Shown here: positions 7,859 to 16,629 of the stretch, piece by piece
Numbering within the stretch: the first letter of the stretch is position 1
Layout: each line of letters opens with the position of its first letter
From: Luteococcus sp038433135
Lineage (GTDB): Bacteria; Actinomycetota; Actinomycetes; Propionibacteriales; Propionibacteriaceae
Direction: 5' to 3'
NCBI RefSeq assembly: GCF_038433135.1
Contig: NZ_JBCDMV010000018.1
Coordinates: 40,720-104,719, forward strand
Length of the DNA stretch: 64,000 bases
Made by a program: the position numbers and the translations under genes
Notes under the pieces: model-generated
Seen by the model: the letters and a program-made list of their open reading frames with translations, nothing else
What the model was told of the DNA's origin: nothing
Database searches by the model: none

Positions 7859-9307
7859 ATGGTGACAGCCACCCAAATCCTGACCAATGTGGCGCTGATC
7901 TTCCTGTTCATCATCATCGGCGGAATCTTCTCCGGGGCCGAGATGGCGCTGGTCAGCCTGCGGGAGAGCCAGATCAAGAATCTCTCGAGCCGCGGAAAGC
8001 GCGGCGAGGCGATCGCCCGGCTCACGTCGAACCCGAACAATTTCCTGTCCGCCGTGCAGATCGGTGTGACCGTCTCTGGCTTCCTGTCCGCCTCCTTTGG
8101 TGGCGCGACGCTGGCCCCGGCGCTGGCGCCTGCACTCATCGGCTGGGGCGTGCCGTCCAGCGTCGCCAACACCTTGGCGCTGGTGGCGATCACGGTCGTG
8201 ATCTCCTACTTCTCCATCGTGCTGGGCGAGCTGACCGCCAAGCGGATCGCCATGCAGCGAGCTGAGGGTTTCGCCATGTCCGTCGCCCCCCTGGTGGATT
8301 CGATTGCCCGTTTTGCCCGGCCGATGATCTGGTTCCTGGGCAAGTCCACCGACGTTGCGGTGCGGCTGCTGGGTGGCGACCCGAATGCCGCCAAGGAAGA
8401 GGTCAGCGACGAAGAGCTCCGCCAGATGGTGGTCGGCTCCCAGACCCTGGGCGCGGAGGAGCGACACATCGTCGACGAGGTCTTCGAGGCCGGGGAGCGC
8501 AGTCTGCGCGAAGTGATGGTGCCGCGCACCGAGGTGGATTTCCTGCCCGGCGACATGCCCGCCTACAAGGCGATTCGCGAGGTGCAGGGCGCCCCGCACT
8601 CCCGCTACCCGGTGACCGACGGCTCCCGTGACCGGATTGTCGGCTTCCTGCACGTGCGTGACCTGATGGACATGGATCCCTCCACCCGCTCCACCGCCAT
8701 CAAGCAACTCGTGCGGCCCGTGCTCAGCCTGCCGGACACCGTGCGGGTGCTGCGCGCGTTGACGGACATGCGACGGGCACACTCCCACCTGGCCATCGTC
8801 CGCGACGAGTACGGCGGCACCGCCGGCATCGTCACTCTGGAGGACCTGGTGGAGGAGTTGATCGGTGACATCACCGACGAGTACGACCTGCCCCCGGCCG
8901 GGATCCACACCCAGCTGAATGACATCGACGGGTTGATGACCCTGGAGGAGTTCGCGGAGAAGTTCGGTTACCTCTTGCCGGAGGGCCCCTATGACACCGT
9001 GGCGGGCTATTTCATGGCCCAGGCCGGCCGACTGCCCGCCCTGGGCGACGAGATCACCGTCGATCTGGAACGTGACCCGGACGCGGAGCAGGTCGAGAAC
9101 CTGCCGGAGAGGTCCGTCGTGGCGTTCACCATCACTGAGCTGGATGGCCGCCGAGCCGCATGGCTGAGCGCCCGGCGCAAGACCTCCGAGCCGGAGCACG
9201 ACCCCCGGGTGGGGCCTCTGGGCGAGGACGATGCGGACGACAAGCGCCCCGTCCTCGACCTGTCCCGGGCGGGTCAGGGTGTTGGCGCGGATGAGATCGG
9301 GAACTGA
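7859..9307 (+). CDS. CNNM/HlyC-CorC family membrane protein with CBS domains
   Basis: Membrane protein of the hemolysin-C/CNNM family, implicated in Mg2+ or other divalent-cation transport. Of 482 residues, about 1-190 form the DUF21 domain with four hydrophobic helices (starting with the ALIFLFIIIGGIFSGAEMAL segment), about 205-330 hold two CBS repeats (VMVPRTEVDFLPGD and IVRDEYGGTAGIVTLEDLVEE), and about 345-430 the CorC_HlyC domain. The start is uncertain by one codon: ATG 7859 or GTG 7862, the latter 6 bases after a possible TATCCT -10. The APH-like gene starts 1 base after its stop. Confidence 0.9.
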   Translation: MVTATQILTNVALIFLFIIIGGIFSGAEMALVSLRESQIKNLSSRGKRGEAIARLTSNPNNFLSAVQIGVTVSGFLSASFGGATLAPALAPALIGWGVPSSVANTLALVAITVVISYFSIVLGELTAKRIAMQRAEGFAMSVAPLVDSIARFARPMIWFLGKSTDVAVRLLGGDPNAAKEEVSDEELRQMVVGSQTLGAEERHIVDEVFEAGERSLREVMVPRTEVDFLPGDMPAYKAIREVQGAPHSRYPVTDGSRDRIVGFLHVRDLMDMDPSTRSTAIKQLVRPVLSLPDTVRVLRALTDMRRAHSHLAIVRDEYGGTAGIVTLEDLVEELIGDITDEYDLPPAGIHTQLNDIDGLMTLEEFAEKFGYLLPEGPYDTVAGYFMAQAGRLPALGDEITVDLERDPDAEQVENLPERSVVAFTITELDGRRAAWLSARRKTSEPEHDPRVGPLGEDDADDKRPVLDLSRAGQGVGADEIGN

Positions 9308-9308
9308 G

Positions 9309-10526
9309 ATGGTGTTCCCAAAGCGGGATGACGGTCAGGAGTTGCTCACCTCCCAGGAGGCCGCGCCGCTGCTGGAGGCCGCAGTGGAGCATGCCGGGGG
9401 AGAGTTGCTGGACTGGCGGCTGGACCACGTCGACCATGATCCCCAGCGTTCCACCACAGCCACCTATGCTGCCCGGGTGCGCTGGGAGTTCGGTGAGCGC
9501 GACGAGCTGCTGGGCTGCAGCGTGCGCGCCAACGGCCCCCTGGCCAGCGATGATTCCGCCCAGATCTTCGGGGATGGACAGCACCAGGCGGCGGTCTGGA
9601 TCTACCCCGAGGACCCGGACCTGCCGGGACTGACCCGAGCCGCCTTCGCGGAGCAGATGGCCGAGCTGGTCAACCAGGAAAAATTGGTCGATCGTCCGGT
9701 GACGCCGGATGAGCTGGACCTGAGCATGATCGGCTACCGGCCCCGCCGCCGGGCGGTGCTCCGTCTGGGGGTCGCCGGTCAGACCTTCTACGTCAAGGTG
9801 ACGCGCCCCGACCAGTTCGATCTGGTGCGCTCCCGGCACCAGCTGCTGCGGGAGGCGCACATTCCGGCGCCGGAGATCGTGGCGGCCACCGACGACCGCT
9901 TGCTGGTGCTGCGTGAGGTACCCGGTCGGTCCCTGGCCCAGGCGATGTTCGATGACGTGCCGCCCTGCTCGGCCGAAGCCGTGGTCGCGCTGCTGGACGC
10001 GCTGCCCGCCGGGGTTGCCCGGCTGGAACGGCGCCCCCCGTGGAGTGACGCGGTGAACCACTACGCCCAGATCGTTGCGCACGCCCTGCCCGAAGAGGAA
10101 CGCCGGGTGATCTGGCTGGCGGACGTGGTCACCCGTGGTCTGGCCGGGATCGAGCTGGGCGATGAGCCCACCCATGGCGACCTGCACGAGGGACAGTTGC
10201 ACGTCGACGGCGGTGTGGTGACCGGGCTGTTGGACGTGGACACCGTCGGGCCCGGCCGACGCGCGGATGACCTGGCCTGCCTGGTGGCGCACCTCTCAAC
10301 GGTGCAGCGGATGAACCAGACCCAGACCCGCAACCTGCACCGGCTGATCCGCGACTGGGTGCCGGTCTTCGACGAACGCGTCGATCCGGCGGAGCTGCGG
10401 CTGCGCGCCGCCGCCGTGATCATCTCCCTGGCCACCGGCCCGCACCGCGGCCAGGAGCCCGACTGGGAGGCCGAAACCGTGGCCATTCTTGACTCCGCCG
10501 AGGCCTTGGTCCGGCAGGTCAGCTGA
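9309..10526 (+). CDS. Aminoglycoside phosphotransferase-like (APH) kinase
   Basis: A 405-residue protein with an N-terminal domain of about 120 residues I cannot name and a C-terminal APH/choline-kinase fold. The catalytic loop HGDLHEGQLHV (around residue 290) and the metal-binding DVDTVGPG (around 306) are intact, as is RRRAVLRLGVAGQTFYVK with its ATP-binding Lys. The architecture recalls maltokinase-like or small-molecule kinases more than antibiotic-resistance enzymes; substrate unknown. The ATG at 9309 follows the upstream stop by one base, so it is translationally coupled to the CNNM gene. Confidence 0.8.
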   Translation: MVFPKRDDGQELLTSQEAAPLLEAAVEHAGGELLDWRLDHVDHDPQRSTTATYAARVRWEFGERDELLGCSVRANGPLASDDSAQIFGDGQHQAAVWIYPEDPDLPGLTRAAFAEQMAELVNQEKLVDRPVTPDELDLSMIGYRPRRRAVLRLGVAGQTFYVKVTRPDQFDLVRSRHQLLREAHIPAPEIVAATDDRLLVLREVPGRSLAQAMFDDVPPCSAEAVVALLDALPAGVARLERRPPWSDAVNHYAQIVAHALPEEERRVIWLADVVTRGLAGIELGDEPTHGDLHEGQLHVDGGVVTGLLDVDTVGPGRRADDLACLVAHLSTVQRMNQTQTRNLHRLIRDWVPVFDERVDPAELRLRAAAVIISLATGPHRGQEPDWEAETVAILDSAEALVRQVS

Positions 10527-10742
10527 CCGTCCCAGCCGGGCAAGGCTCACGTGTCACGGATTGGGACGCGGAGGGTCACGATCTGAGCGCTATCGGCCTT
10601 TGTTGGCCTTCTTGGCATCGATCGGGTAACGGTTTGCTGATCCGGCTGGCCCGCGAAGCATCAGCAGGTGAACGGCAGGTTACGATCTTCACGCACCCAC
10701 CCCAGGAGCATCCCCAGTGTCATCTGCTCAGGAGGCAGTTCA

Positions 10743-11858
10743 GTGAAGAAGTCCCTCGTCGCCCCGGCCATCGCATCGGCCCTTGCTCTGTCCATCGCCG
10801 GCTGCGCCAAGGCACCCGACGCCACCCCCGCCGCCTCCGGCGGTGCCAGCTCCACCGGAGGCGCGGCCGCTCCCGCCACCGGCGACTTCAAGGCCTGCAT
10901 GGTCTCCGATGAGGGCGGCTTCGACGACAAGTCGTTCAACCAGACCTCCCACGACGGCCTGGTCAAGGCCGCCTCGGAACTCGGTTTCAAACCCGGTGAG
11001 ATGCAGTCCGCCACCGCCAAGGACTTCACCAAGAACATCAACGAGATGGTCAAGGCCAAGTGCAACATCATCGTCACCGTCGGCTTCATGCTGGGCGACG
11101 CCACGGTCGCGGCGGCCAAGGCCAACCCGAAGGTGCAGTTTGCCATTGTCGACTGGAATGACCCGACCAAGACCAAGGGCCTGAAGAACCTCAAGCCGCT
11201 GATCTTCAACACCGCCCAGCCCTCCTTCATGGCCGGCTACGCCGCTGCGGCCATGAGCAAGACCGGCTCCGTCGGCACCCTGGGCGGCATGAACATCCCC
11301 ACCGTGACCATCTTCATGGACGGCTTCCATCAGGGCGCCACCTACTACAACGCCCAGAAGCAGAAGACCGTCAAGGTTCTCGGCTGGGACCCGAAGAATG
11401 CCAAGGGTGGCCAGTTCGTCGGCAACTTCTCCGACGTGGCCGGCGGCTCCCGGATCGCCTCCACCCTGACCAGCCAGGGCGCCGACGTGATCTTCCCCGT
11501 CGCTGGCCCCGCCGGTGAGGGCGCGCTCCAGGTGGCCAAGAAGTCGGGCGGCAAGATCAACGCCGTCTGGGTTGACACCGACGGCTGTGTCTCCTCGGCC
11601 AACTACTGCAGCTCCATCATGACGTCGGTGCAGAAGGCCATGGACGTGGCCGTCTTCGACGCCATCAAGGCCGCCAAGGACGGCTCCTTCAGCGCCGAGC
11701 CCTACGTCGGCACCCTGGAGAACGACGGCGTGAAGCTGGCCGAGTTCCACGACTTCGACTCCAAGGTTCCCGCCGAGCTGAAGACCGAGCTGGAGACCAT
11801 CAAGTCCGACATCGTCTCCGGCAAGATCAAGATCGAGTCGGCTTCGCAGCCGAAGTGA
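10743..11858 (+). CDS. bmpA: BMP-family nucleoside-binding lipoprotein
   Basis: Extracellular lipid-anchored binding protein of a BMP/PnrA-type importer, a family that binds purine and pyrimidine nucleosides. The GTG at 10743 has AGGAGG 7 bases upstream. Residues 1-20 form a lipoprotein signal ending in LSIAGC, followed by an Ala/Gly/Ser/Pro linker and the BMP domain, which opens with the MVSDEGGFDDKSFNQTS motif around residue 51. The 371-residue length is usual. Genes for the ATPase and two permeases follow, then cytidine deaminase, which supports nucleosides as substrate. A 13-bp hairpin separates it from the transporter genes. Confidence 0.94.
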   Translation: MKKSLVAPAIASALALSIAGCAKAPDATPAASGGASSTGGAAAPATGDFKACMVSDEGGFDDKSFNQTSHDGLVKAASELGFKPGEMQSATAKDFTKNINEMVKAKCNIIVTVGFMLGDATVAAAKANPKVQFAIVDWNDPTKTKGLKNLKPLIFNTAQPSFMAGYAAAAMSKTGSVGTLGGMNIPTVTIFMDGFHQGATYYNAQKQKTVKVLGWDPKNAKGGQFVGNFSDVAGGSRIASTLTSQGADVIFPVAGPAGEGALQVAKKSGGKINAVWVDTDGCVSSANYCSSIMTSVQKAMDVAVFDAIKAAKDGSFSAEPYVGTLENDGVKLAEFHDFDSKVPAELKTELETIKSDIVSGKIKIESASQPK

Positions 11859-11879
11859 TCACCTGCTGAACAACCCTTG

Positions 11880-11926
11880 ATCAAGGCCCCGTTGGTCGGC
11901 ATGTGCCCGGCTGACGGGGCCTTGAT
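11880..11926. terminator. Intra-operonic hairpin after bmpA
   Basis: ATCAAGGCCCCGT and ACGGGGCCTTGAT form a perfect 13-bp stem around a 21-base loop, starting 21 bases after the bmpA stop and ending 29 bases before the ATPase start. Such a structure could end part of the transcripts and so give more binding protein than transporter, or protect the bmpA 3' end. Confidence 0.65.
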
Positions 11927-11955
11927 ACCCGCTACCGATGTGGGAGTATTCCCCT

Positions 11956-13533
11956 GTGATTGAACACGCCACCACCAGCGCTGGCCAGGCCCGAGAGGAT
12001 GGCTCCGGGCTGCAGCTTCGTGGCATCACGAAGCGCTTCGGAACGCTGGTTGCCAATGACCACATTGACCTGGACATCCGCCCGGGGGAGATCCACTGCC
12101 TGCTGGGGGAGAACGGCGCCGGCAAGTCAACGTTGATGAATGTGCTCTACGGCCTGCTGCAGGCCGACGAGGGCAGCATCACCGTCGACGGCTCCGAGCT
12201 GCACCTGACCAACCCGAAGCAGGCGATGGCCGCCGGCATCGGCATGGTGCACCAGCATTTCATGCTGGTGGAGGTCTTCAGCGTTGCCGAGAACCTGGTG
12301 CTGGGCCGCGAACAGGGCCCCGCCGGCACCGTCGACATGCGCGCGGCCCGCCAGCGGGTGCGCGAGCTCTCGGACCGCTACAAGCTGCAGGTGGACCCAG
12401 ACGCGATCATCGAGAACCTGCCCGTCGGCATCCAACAGCGGGTGGAGATCCTCAAGGCGCTGGCCAATGACGCCAAGTACCTGATCTTCGACGAGCCCAC
12501 CGCCGTGCTCACCCCGCAGGAGATCGACGAGCTGATGGCCGTCATGCAGGCCCTGCGCGACGAGGGCCGGGCCATCGTCTTCATCACCCACAAGCTGCGC
12601 GAGGTGCGCGCCATCGCCGACAAGATCACGGTGATCCGACGCGGCAAGGTGGTCGGCACCGCGGATCCGGGAATGAGCGAGGCCCAGCTGGCCGAGCTGA
12701 TGGTGGGTCGCGCGGTCAGTCTGACGGTGGACAAGGCCGAACCGACACTGGGCGAGGAACGTCTGCAGGTCAAGGACCTGGTGGTGGCCGCCCCGTCGGG
12801 TGCGGTGATGGTGGACCACGTGGACTTCGGCGTCCGCGGGGGAGAGATCCTCTGCCTGGCTGGGGTGCAGGGCAATGGCCAGACCGAGCTGGCCGAGGCC
12901 ATGCTGGGTACCACCCCGGTGAAGAGCGGCCAGGTGCTGATCGACGGCAGGGACGTCGCCCGGATGAATCCGCACCAGAGCCTGGTCAATGGTCTGGGCT
13001 TCGTGCCGGAGGACCGGCAGAAGGACGGCTTCGTCGGCTCCTTCAGCGTCGCCGAGAACCTGGTGCTGAACCACATCGAGGACTACTCGCACGGACTGGC
13101 GCTGGACATGAAGAAGATCCGTAGCAATGCGGAGCAGCGCGTCGAGGAATTCGACATCCGCACCAATGGCATCGACCTGCCGGTGGCCAGCCTGTCCGGC
13201 GGCAACCAGCAGAAGGTGGTGCTGGCGCGCGAGCTGAGCCGGCCGCTGAGCCTGCTGGTGGCCAACCAGCCCACCCGCGGTGTCGACGTCGGCGCCATCG
13301 AATTCCTGCACCAGCGGATCGTGGCCGAGCGCGACCAGGGCACCGCCGTGGTGATCGTCTCCACCGAACTGGATGAGGTGGCGGCGCTGGCCGACCGGAT
13401 TGCCGTGATGTACCGAGGAAGGATCGTCGGCATCGTGCCGGCCGACACCCCGCGCGATGCGTTGGGCCTGATGATGGCCGGCGTTCCGCAGGACGAGGCC
13501 CTGGCCGCCGCCCAGGAAGGAGGGCGGGCATGA
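11956..13533 (+). CDS. ABC transporter ATPase with two nucleotide-binding domains (nucleoside import)
   Basis: Tandem ATPase energising the BMP-type nucleoside importer. NBD1 (about residues 15-245) has Walker A GENGAGKS and Walker B YLIFDEPT. NBD2 (about 262-500) has GVQGNGQT in place of a canonical Walker A, with Gln where Lys is expected, but keeps the signature LSGGNQQK; this asymmetry is normal for this family. The GTG at 11956 is preferred because GGGAG lies 9 bases upstream; an in-frame ATG at 11938 has no site. The stop overlaps the first permease start (ATGA). Confidence 0.93.
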   Translation: MIEHATTSAGQAREDGSGLQLRGITKRFGTLVANDHIDLDIRPGEIHCLLGENGAGKSTLMNVLYGLLQADEGSITVDGSELHLTNPKQAMAAGIGMVHQHFMLVEVFSVAENLVLGREQGPAGTVDMRAARQRVRELSDRYKLQVDPDAIIENLPVGIQQRVEILKALANDAKYLIFDEPTAVLTPQEIDELMAVMQALRDEGRAIVFITHKLREVRAIADKITVIRRGKVVGTADPGMSEAQLAELMVGRAVSLTVDKAEPTLGEERLQVKDLVVAAPSGAVMVDHVDFGVRGGEILCLAGVQGNGQTELAEAMLGTTPVKSGQVLIDGRDVARMNPHQSLVNGLGFVPEDRQKDGFVGSFSVAENLVLNHIEDYSHGLALDMKKIRSNAEQRVEEFDIRTNGIDLPVASLSGGNQQKVVLARELSRPLSLLVANQPTRGVDVGAIEFLHQRIVAERDQGTAVVIVSTELDEVAALADRIAVMYRGRIVGIVPADTPRDALGLMMAGVPQDEALAAAQEGGRA

Positions 13534-14777
13534 GCACCGCCGCACCCGAGGCCGGGATGACACCGGTCACCACCCCCGCTGCCCGGCAGCGCGGCTTCCG
13601 GATGCCGTGGAGCGAGCTGGCCACCACCCTGGCCGCCTTCGTGCTGGCCTTCCTGATCGGCGCGCTCCTGATGATCGTCGCCGACCCCGAGGTGAGCAAG
13701 AAGTGGAGCTACTTCTTCAGCCGTCCCAGCGACGCGCTGGGCGCCTCCTGGAGCAAGATCTCCGGCGCCTACGGTGCGCTGCTGATGGGATCGGTGGGCA
13801 GCTGGCAGGCCGTCACCGAGACCACCGCGGCCGCCGCGCCGCTGATCAGCGCCGGTCTGGGAATGGCACTGGCCTTCCGCGCCGGCCTGTTCAACATCGG
13901 CGCCCAGGGCCAGGCGATCATGGGCGCGATCCTGTCCGCCTATGCCGGCTTCTCCATCGCCAACCTGCCGCTGGCCATCCACCTGCCGCTGGCGTTGGTG
14001 CTGGGCGTGTTTGCCGGTGCCCTGTGGGGCGGGCTGGCTGGCTGGCTGCGGGCCGCCACCGGTGCGCATGAGGTGATCGTCACCATCATGATGAACTACG
14101 TCGCCAGCCTCACCCTGGCGTGGCTGCTGACCACCAAGGCCTTCCTGAGGCCCGGCCGGCAGGATCCGATCGCCCCCGAGGTGCAGTTCTCCGCCACCTT
14201 CCCGCGGCTGGAGGGTGGCCAGTTGCACCTGGGCTTCCTGCTGGCGCTGCTGGCTGCCGTCGGGGTGTGGTGGCTGATGGAACGCTCCACCATCGGTTTT
14301 CGGATCAAGGCCGTCGGCGCCAACCCCGACGCCGCCGCCACGGCCGGCATGAGCGTGGCCCGAACCACCGTCGTCGCGATGACGCTCTCCGGTGCCCTGG
14401 CCGGTCTGGCCGGGGTGCAGGCGGCCCTGGGCCCCAGCGACTTCGGCCTGCCCACCCCGTTGTCGCTCGGCCTGGTCGGCTCGATCGGCTTCGACGCCAT
14501 CACCGTCGCCCTGCTGGGGCGCTCCAAGCCGCTCGGCGTCGTGCTGGCCGGTCTGCTCTTCGGTGCGATGCACGCCGGCGGCCTGGCCATGCAGTCGCAG
14601 GCGGGCACCCCGCTGACCCTGACCACCGTGCTGCAGGCGCTGATCGTGATGTTCGTCGCCGCCCCGATGCTGGTGCGCACGCTGATCCCCTTCCTCAAGG
14701 CGCACAAGGCCCGGCCCGCCGCCCTGGTGGGCGAGGCCAGCGGACCCGTCGCCGCGCAGAACGGAGCCAAGGCATGA
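13530..14777 (+). CDS. ABC transporter permease 1 (BMP/nucleoside type)
   Basis: Membrane permease of the importer, 415 residues with about nine to ten helices. The conserved stretch LAFRAGLFNIGAQGQAIMGA near residue 115 is the hallmark of this permease family (BPD_transp_2), and IKAVGANPDAAATAGM near 265 is the second one. The N-terminal 25 residues are Ala/Thr/Pro-rich and cytoplasmic. It overlaps the ATPase stop and the second permease start by 4 bases each, so three genes are translationally coupled. Confidence 0.92.
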   Translation: MSTAAPEAGMTPVTTPAARQRGFRMPWSELATTLAAFVLAFLIGALLMIVADPEVSKKWSYFFSRPSDALGASWSKISGAYGALLMGSVGSWQAVTETTAAAAPLISAGLGMALAFRAGLFNIGAQGQAIMGAILSAYAGFSIANLPLAIHLPLALVLGVFAGALWGGLAGWLRAATGAHEVIVTIMMNYVASLTLAWLLTTKAFLRPGRQDPIAPEVQFSATFPRLEGGQLHLGFLLALLAAVGVWWLMERSTIGFRIKAVGANPDAAATAGMSVARTTVVAMTLSGALAGLAGVQAALGPSDFGLPTPLSLGLVGSIGFDAITVALLGRSKPLGVVLAGLLFGAMHAGGLAMQSQAGTPLTLTTVLQALIVMFVAAPMLVRTLIPFLKAHKARPAALVGEASGPVAAQNGAKA

Positions 14778-16138
14778 GGAACACCAAGTTCCCCCAGGGT
14801 GCCCAGGCGGCACCCGACGCCGCCGAGGCCGTCGTGGATCCCCACGCCGCGGCTGCCGCCAGCACCGACGAGATCGTGCTGCGCACCACGGAGAGCGCCG
14901 CGGCCCGGCGCAGCCGGCTCACCACCGGCGCCCTGGTCACCCTGTTCGGTCTGCTGCTGCTGGTTGCGGCGCTGCAGACCCACGGCACGGCGCGTTTTGC
15001 CCTGTCCGATGCCTTCGACGCGGTCAAGCTGCCCACCATCGCCGTGCCCGGTCTGGCGACGGTGCTGACCTGCGGGCTGTTGACCCTGCTGGCCGGTCTG
15101 GGCTACCTGTCCGGCCGGATGCACGGCCGTTGGCCGGCGATCGCGGGGACCGTGGCCGGGCTGGCCGTGATGATCGGCTTCCTGGCCTGGGCCGTCGCGG
15201 GACGAGACCTGCCCTTCCCGCTGACCAACCAGCTCAACGGCACCATCGACATCGCCACCCCGCTGGTGCTGGGGGCCCTGGCCGGTGTGCTCTGCGAACG
15301 GGCCGGCGTGGTCAACGTCGCGATCGAGGGTCAGTTCCTGGTGGCGGCCTTCACCGCCGGCGTGGTGGGTTCGGTCACCGAGTCCATCCCCGCCGCCCTG
15401 ATCGCCGCCGTGATTGCCGGTGTGCTGATGGCGGCGCTGCTGGCGCTGTTCACCATCACCTACCTGGTGGACCAGGTGGTGATGGGCGTGGTGGTCAACC
15501 TCTTTGCCGCGGGCATCACCGGCTTCCTGTTCGACCAGCTGATCCAGCCGAAGTCCAGCGCACTCAACTCTGCGCCGCAGATGGACAAGATCGCACTGCC
15601 CGGCCTGTCCAAGATTCCCTTCCTGGGGCCGGTGCTGTTCAACCAGACCGCTTTGGCCTACATCGCCCTCGCGTCGGTGGTGCTGGTCTGGTTCCTGCTC
15701 TACCGCACCAAGTGGGGCCTGCACGTGCGTGCTGTCGGTGAGCACCCCAAGGCCGCCGACACGGTGGGCATCAACGTGGCCCGCACCCGCTGGGCCGCGG
15801 TGCTGGTGGGTGGTGTCTTCGCCGGCCTGGGCGGCGCCTTCTTCACCATCGGCTCGACGGGTTCGTTCAGCAAGGACATGACGGTGGGCAATGGCTTCAT
15901 CGCCCTGGCCGCGCTGATCATGGGCCGCTGGCACCCGGTGCTGGCTGCGCTGATGGCGCTCTTCTTCGGCTTCGTCAAGCAGATGGCCTCCCAGCTGTCC
16001 GCCGTCGGCGTGGCGGTGCCCAGCCAGTGGCTGCTGATGCTTCCCTACCTGGCCACCATCATCGCCGTCGCCGGCCTGGTCGGCCGGGTGCGGCCACCGG
16101 CGGCCGATGGTCAGCCGTACATCAAGGAAGGGCACTGA
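14774..16138 (+). CDS. ABC transporter permease 2 (BMP/nucleoside type)
   Basis: Second permease subunit, 454 residues. It carries the same family signatures as permease 1 in diverged form: LCERAGVVNVAIEGQFLVAA near residue 175 and VRAVGEHPKAADTVGINVAR near 320. The N-terminal 45 residues are a long Ala-rich cytoplasmic extension, with an additional helix-rich region (about 50-150) before the core. The ATG overlaps the permease 1 stop. Cytidine deaminase begins 5 bases after its stop. Confidence 0.91.
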   Translation: MRNTKFPQGAQAAPDAAEAVVDPHAAAAASTDEIVLRTTESAAARRSRLTTGALVTLFGLLLLVAALQTHGTARFALSDAFDAVKLPTIAVPGLATVLTCGLLTLLAGLGYLSGRMHGRWPAIAGTVAGLAVMIGFLAWAVAGRDLPFPLTNQLNGTIDIATPLVLGALAGVLCERAGVVNVAIEGQFLVAAFTAGVVGSVTESIPAALIAAVIAGVLMAALLALFTITYLVDQVVMGVVVNLFAAGITGFLFDQLIQPKSSALNSAPQMDKIALPGLSKIPFLGPVLFNQTALAYIALASVVLVWFLLYRTKWGLHVRAVGEHPKAADTVGINVARTRWAAVLVGGVFAGLGGAFFTIGSTGSFSKDMTVGNGFIALAALIMGRWHPVLAALMALFFGFVKQMASQLSAVGVAVPSQWLLMLPYLATIIAVAGLVGRVRPPAADGQPYIKEGH

Positions 16139-16143
16139 GCACC

Positions 16144-16542
16144 ATGGAAGAGCTTGTCGAAGCAGACTGGGAGACGCTGCGCGCCAGGGCCCGGGAGCTG
16201 TGTGGGCGGGCCTACGCCCCGTATTCGCACTACCGGGTGGGCGCCGCGGCGCTGGTCGACGACGGGCGGGTGGTGGCCGGCTGCAATGTGGAGAATGCCA
16301 GTTACGGCGTCACCCTGTGTGCCGAATGCGGCCTGGTCAGCGAGCTGGTGGCCGGCGGCGGGGGACGCCTGCGGGCCTTCACCTGCTGCAATGCCAAGGG
16401 TGAGGTGATCATGCCCTGCGGCCGGTGCCGCCAGCTGCTCTTCGAGCACGGCGGCGACGACCTGTTGGTGGAGACCCCGCGGGGGATCCTGCCGATGACC
16501 GAGGTGCTGCCGCAGGCCTTCGGGCCCGCGGACCTTGCCTGA
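16144..16542 (+). CDS. cdd: Cytidine deaminase
   Basis: Deaminates cytidine and deoxycytidine to uridine and deoxyuridine, with catalytic zinc. The 132-residue protein is the small, tetrameric type. VENASYGVTLCAE holds the zinc Cys and catalytic Glu, and MPCGRCRQLL the other two zinc cysteines; YAPYSHYRVGAA is the N-terminal hallmark. It is the last gene of the nucleoside-import operon, 5 bases after permease 2, so imported cytidine would be salvaged directly. Confidence 0.95.
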   Translation: MEELVEADWETLRARARELCGRAYAPYSHYRVGAAALVDDGRVVAGCNVENASYGVTLCAECGLVSELVAGGGGRLRAFTCCNAKGEVIMPCGRCRQLLFEHGGDDLLVETPRGILPMTEVLPQAFGPADLA

Positions 16543-16629
16543 GCCGGGTACCGCCCCACTCTCTCCGGTCGATCCACGTGACCTCTGGCCGGTGCTGGGA
16601 CTCTGCTCGATCCTGGGACGAGGCCGACG

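Noticed and set aside
7175..9199. 674-residue open frame on the minus strand
   Set aside because: Antisense to the acidic-protein and CNNM genes; no motif or ribosome-binding site.
12830..13533. Second ATPase domain of the nucleoside importer as a broken domain (Lys replaced by Gln in Walker A)
   Set aside because: Degenerate second Walker A is normal in this family, and the other motifs are intact.
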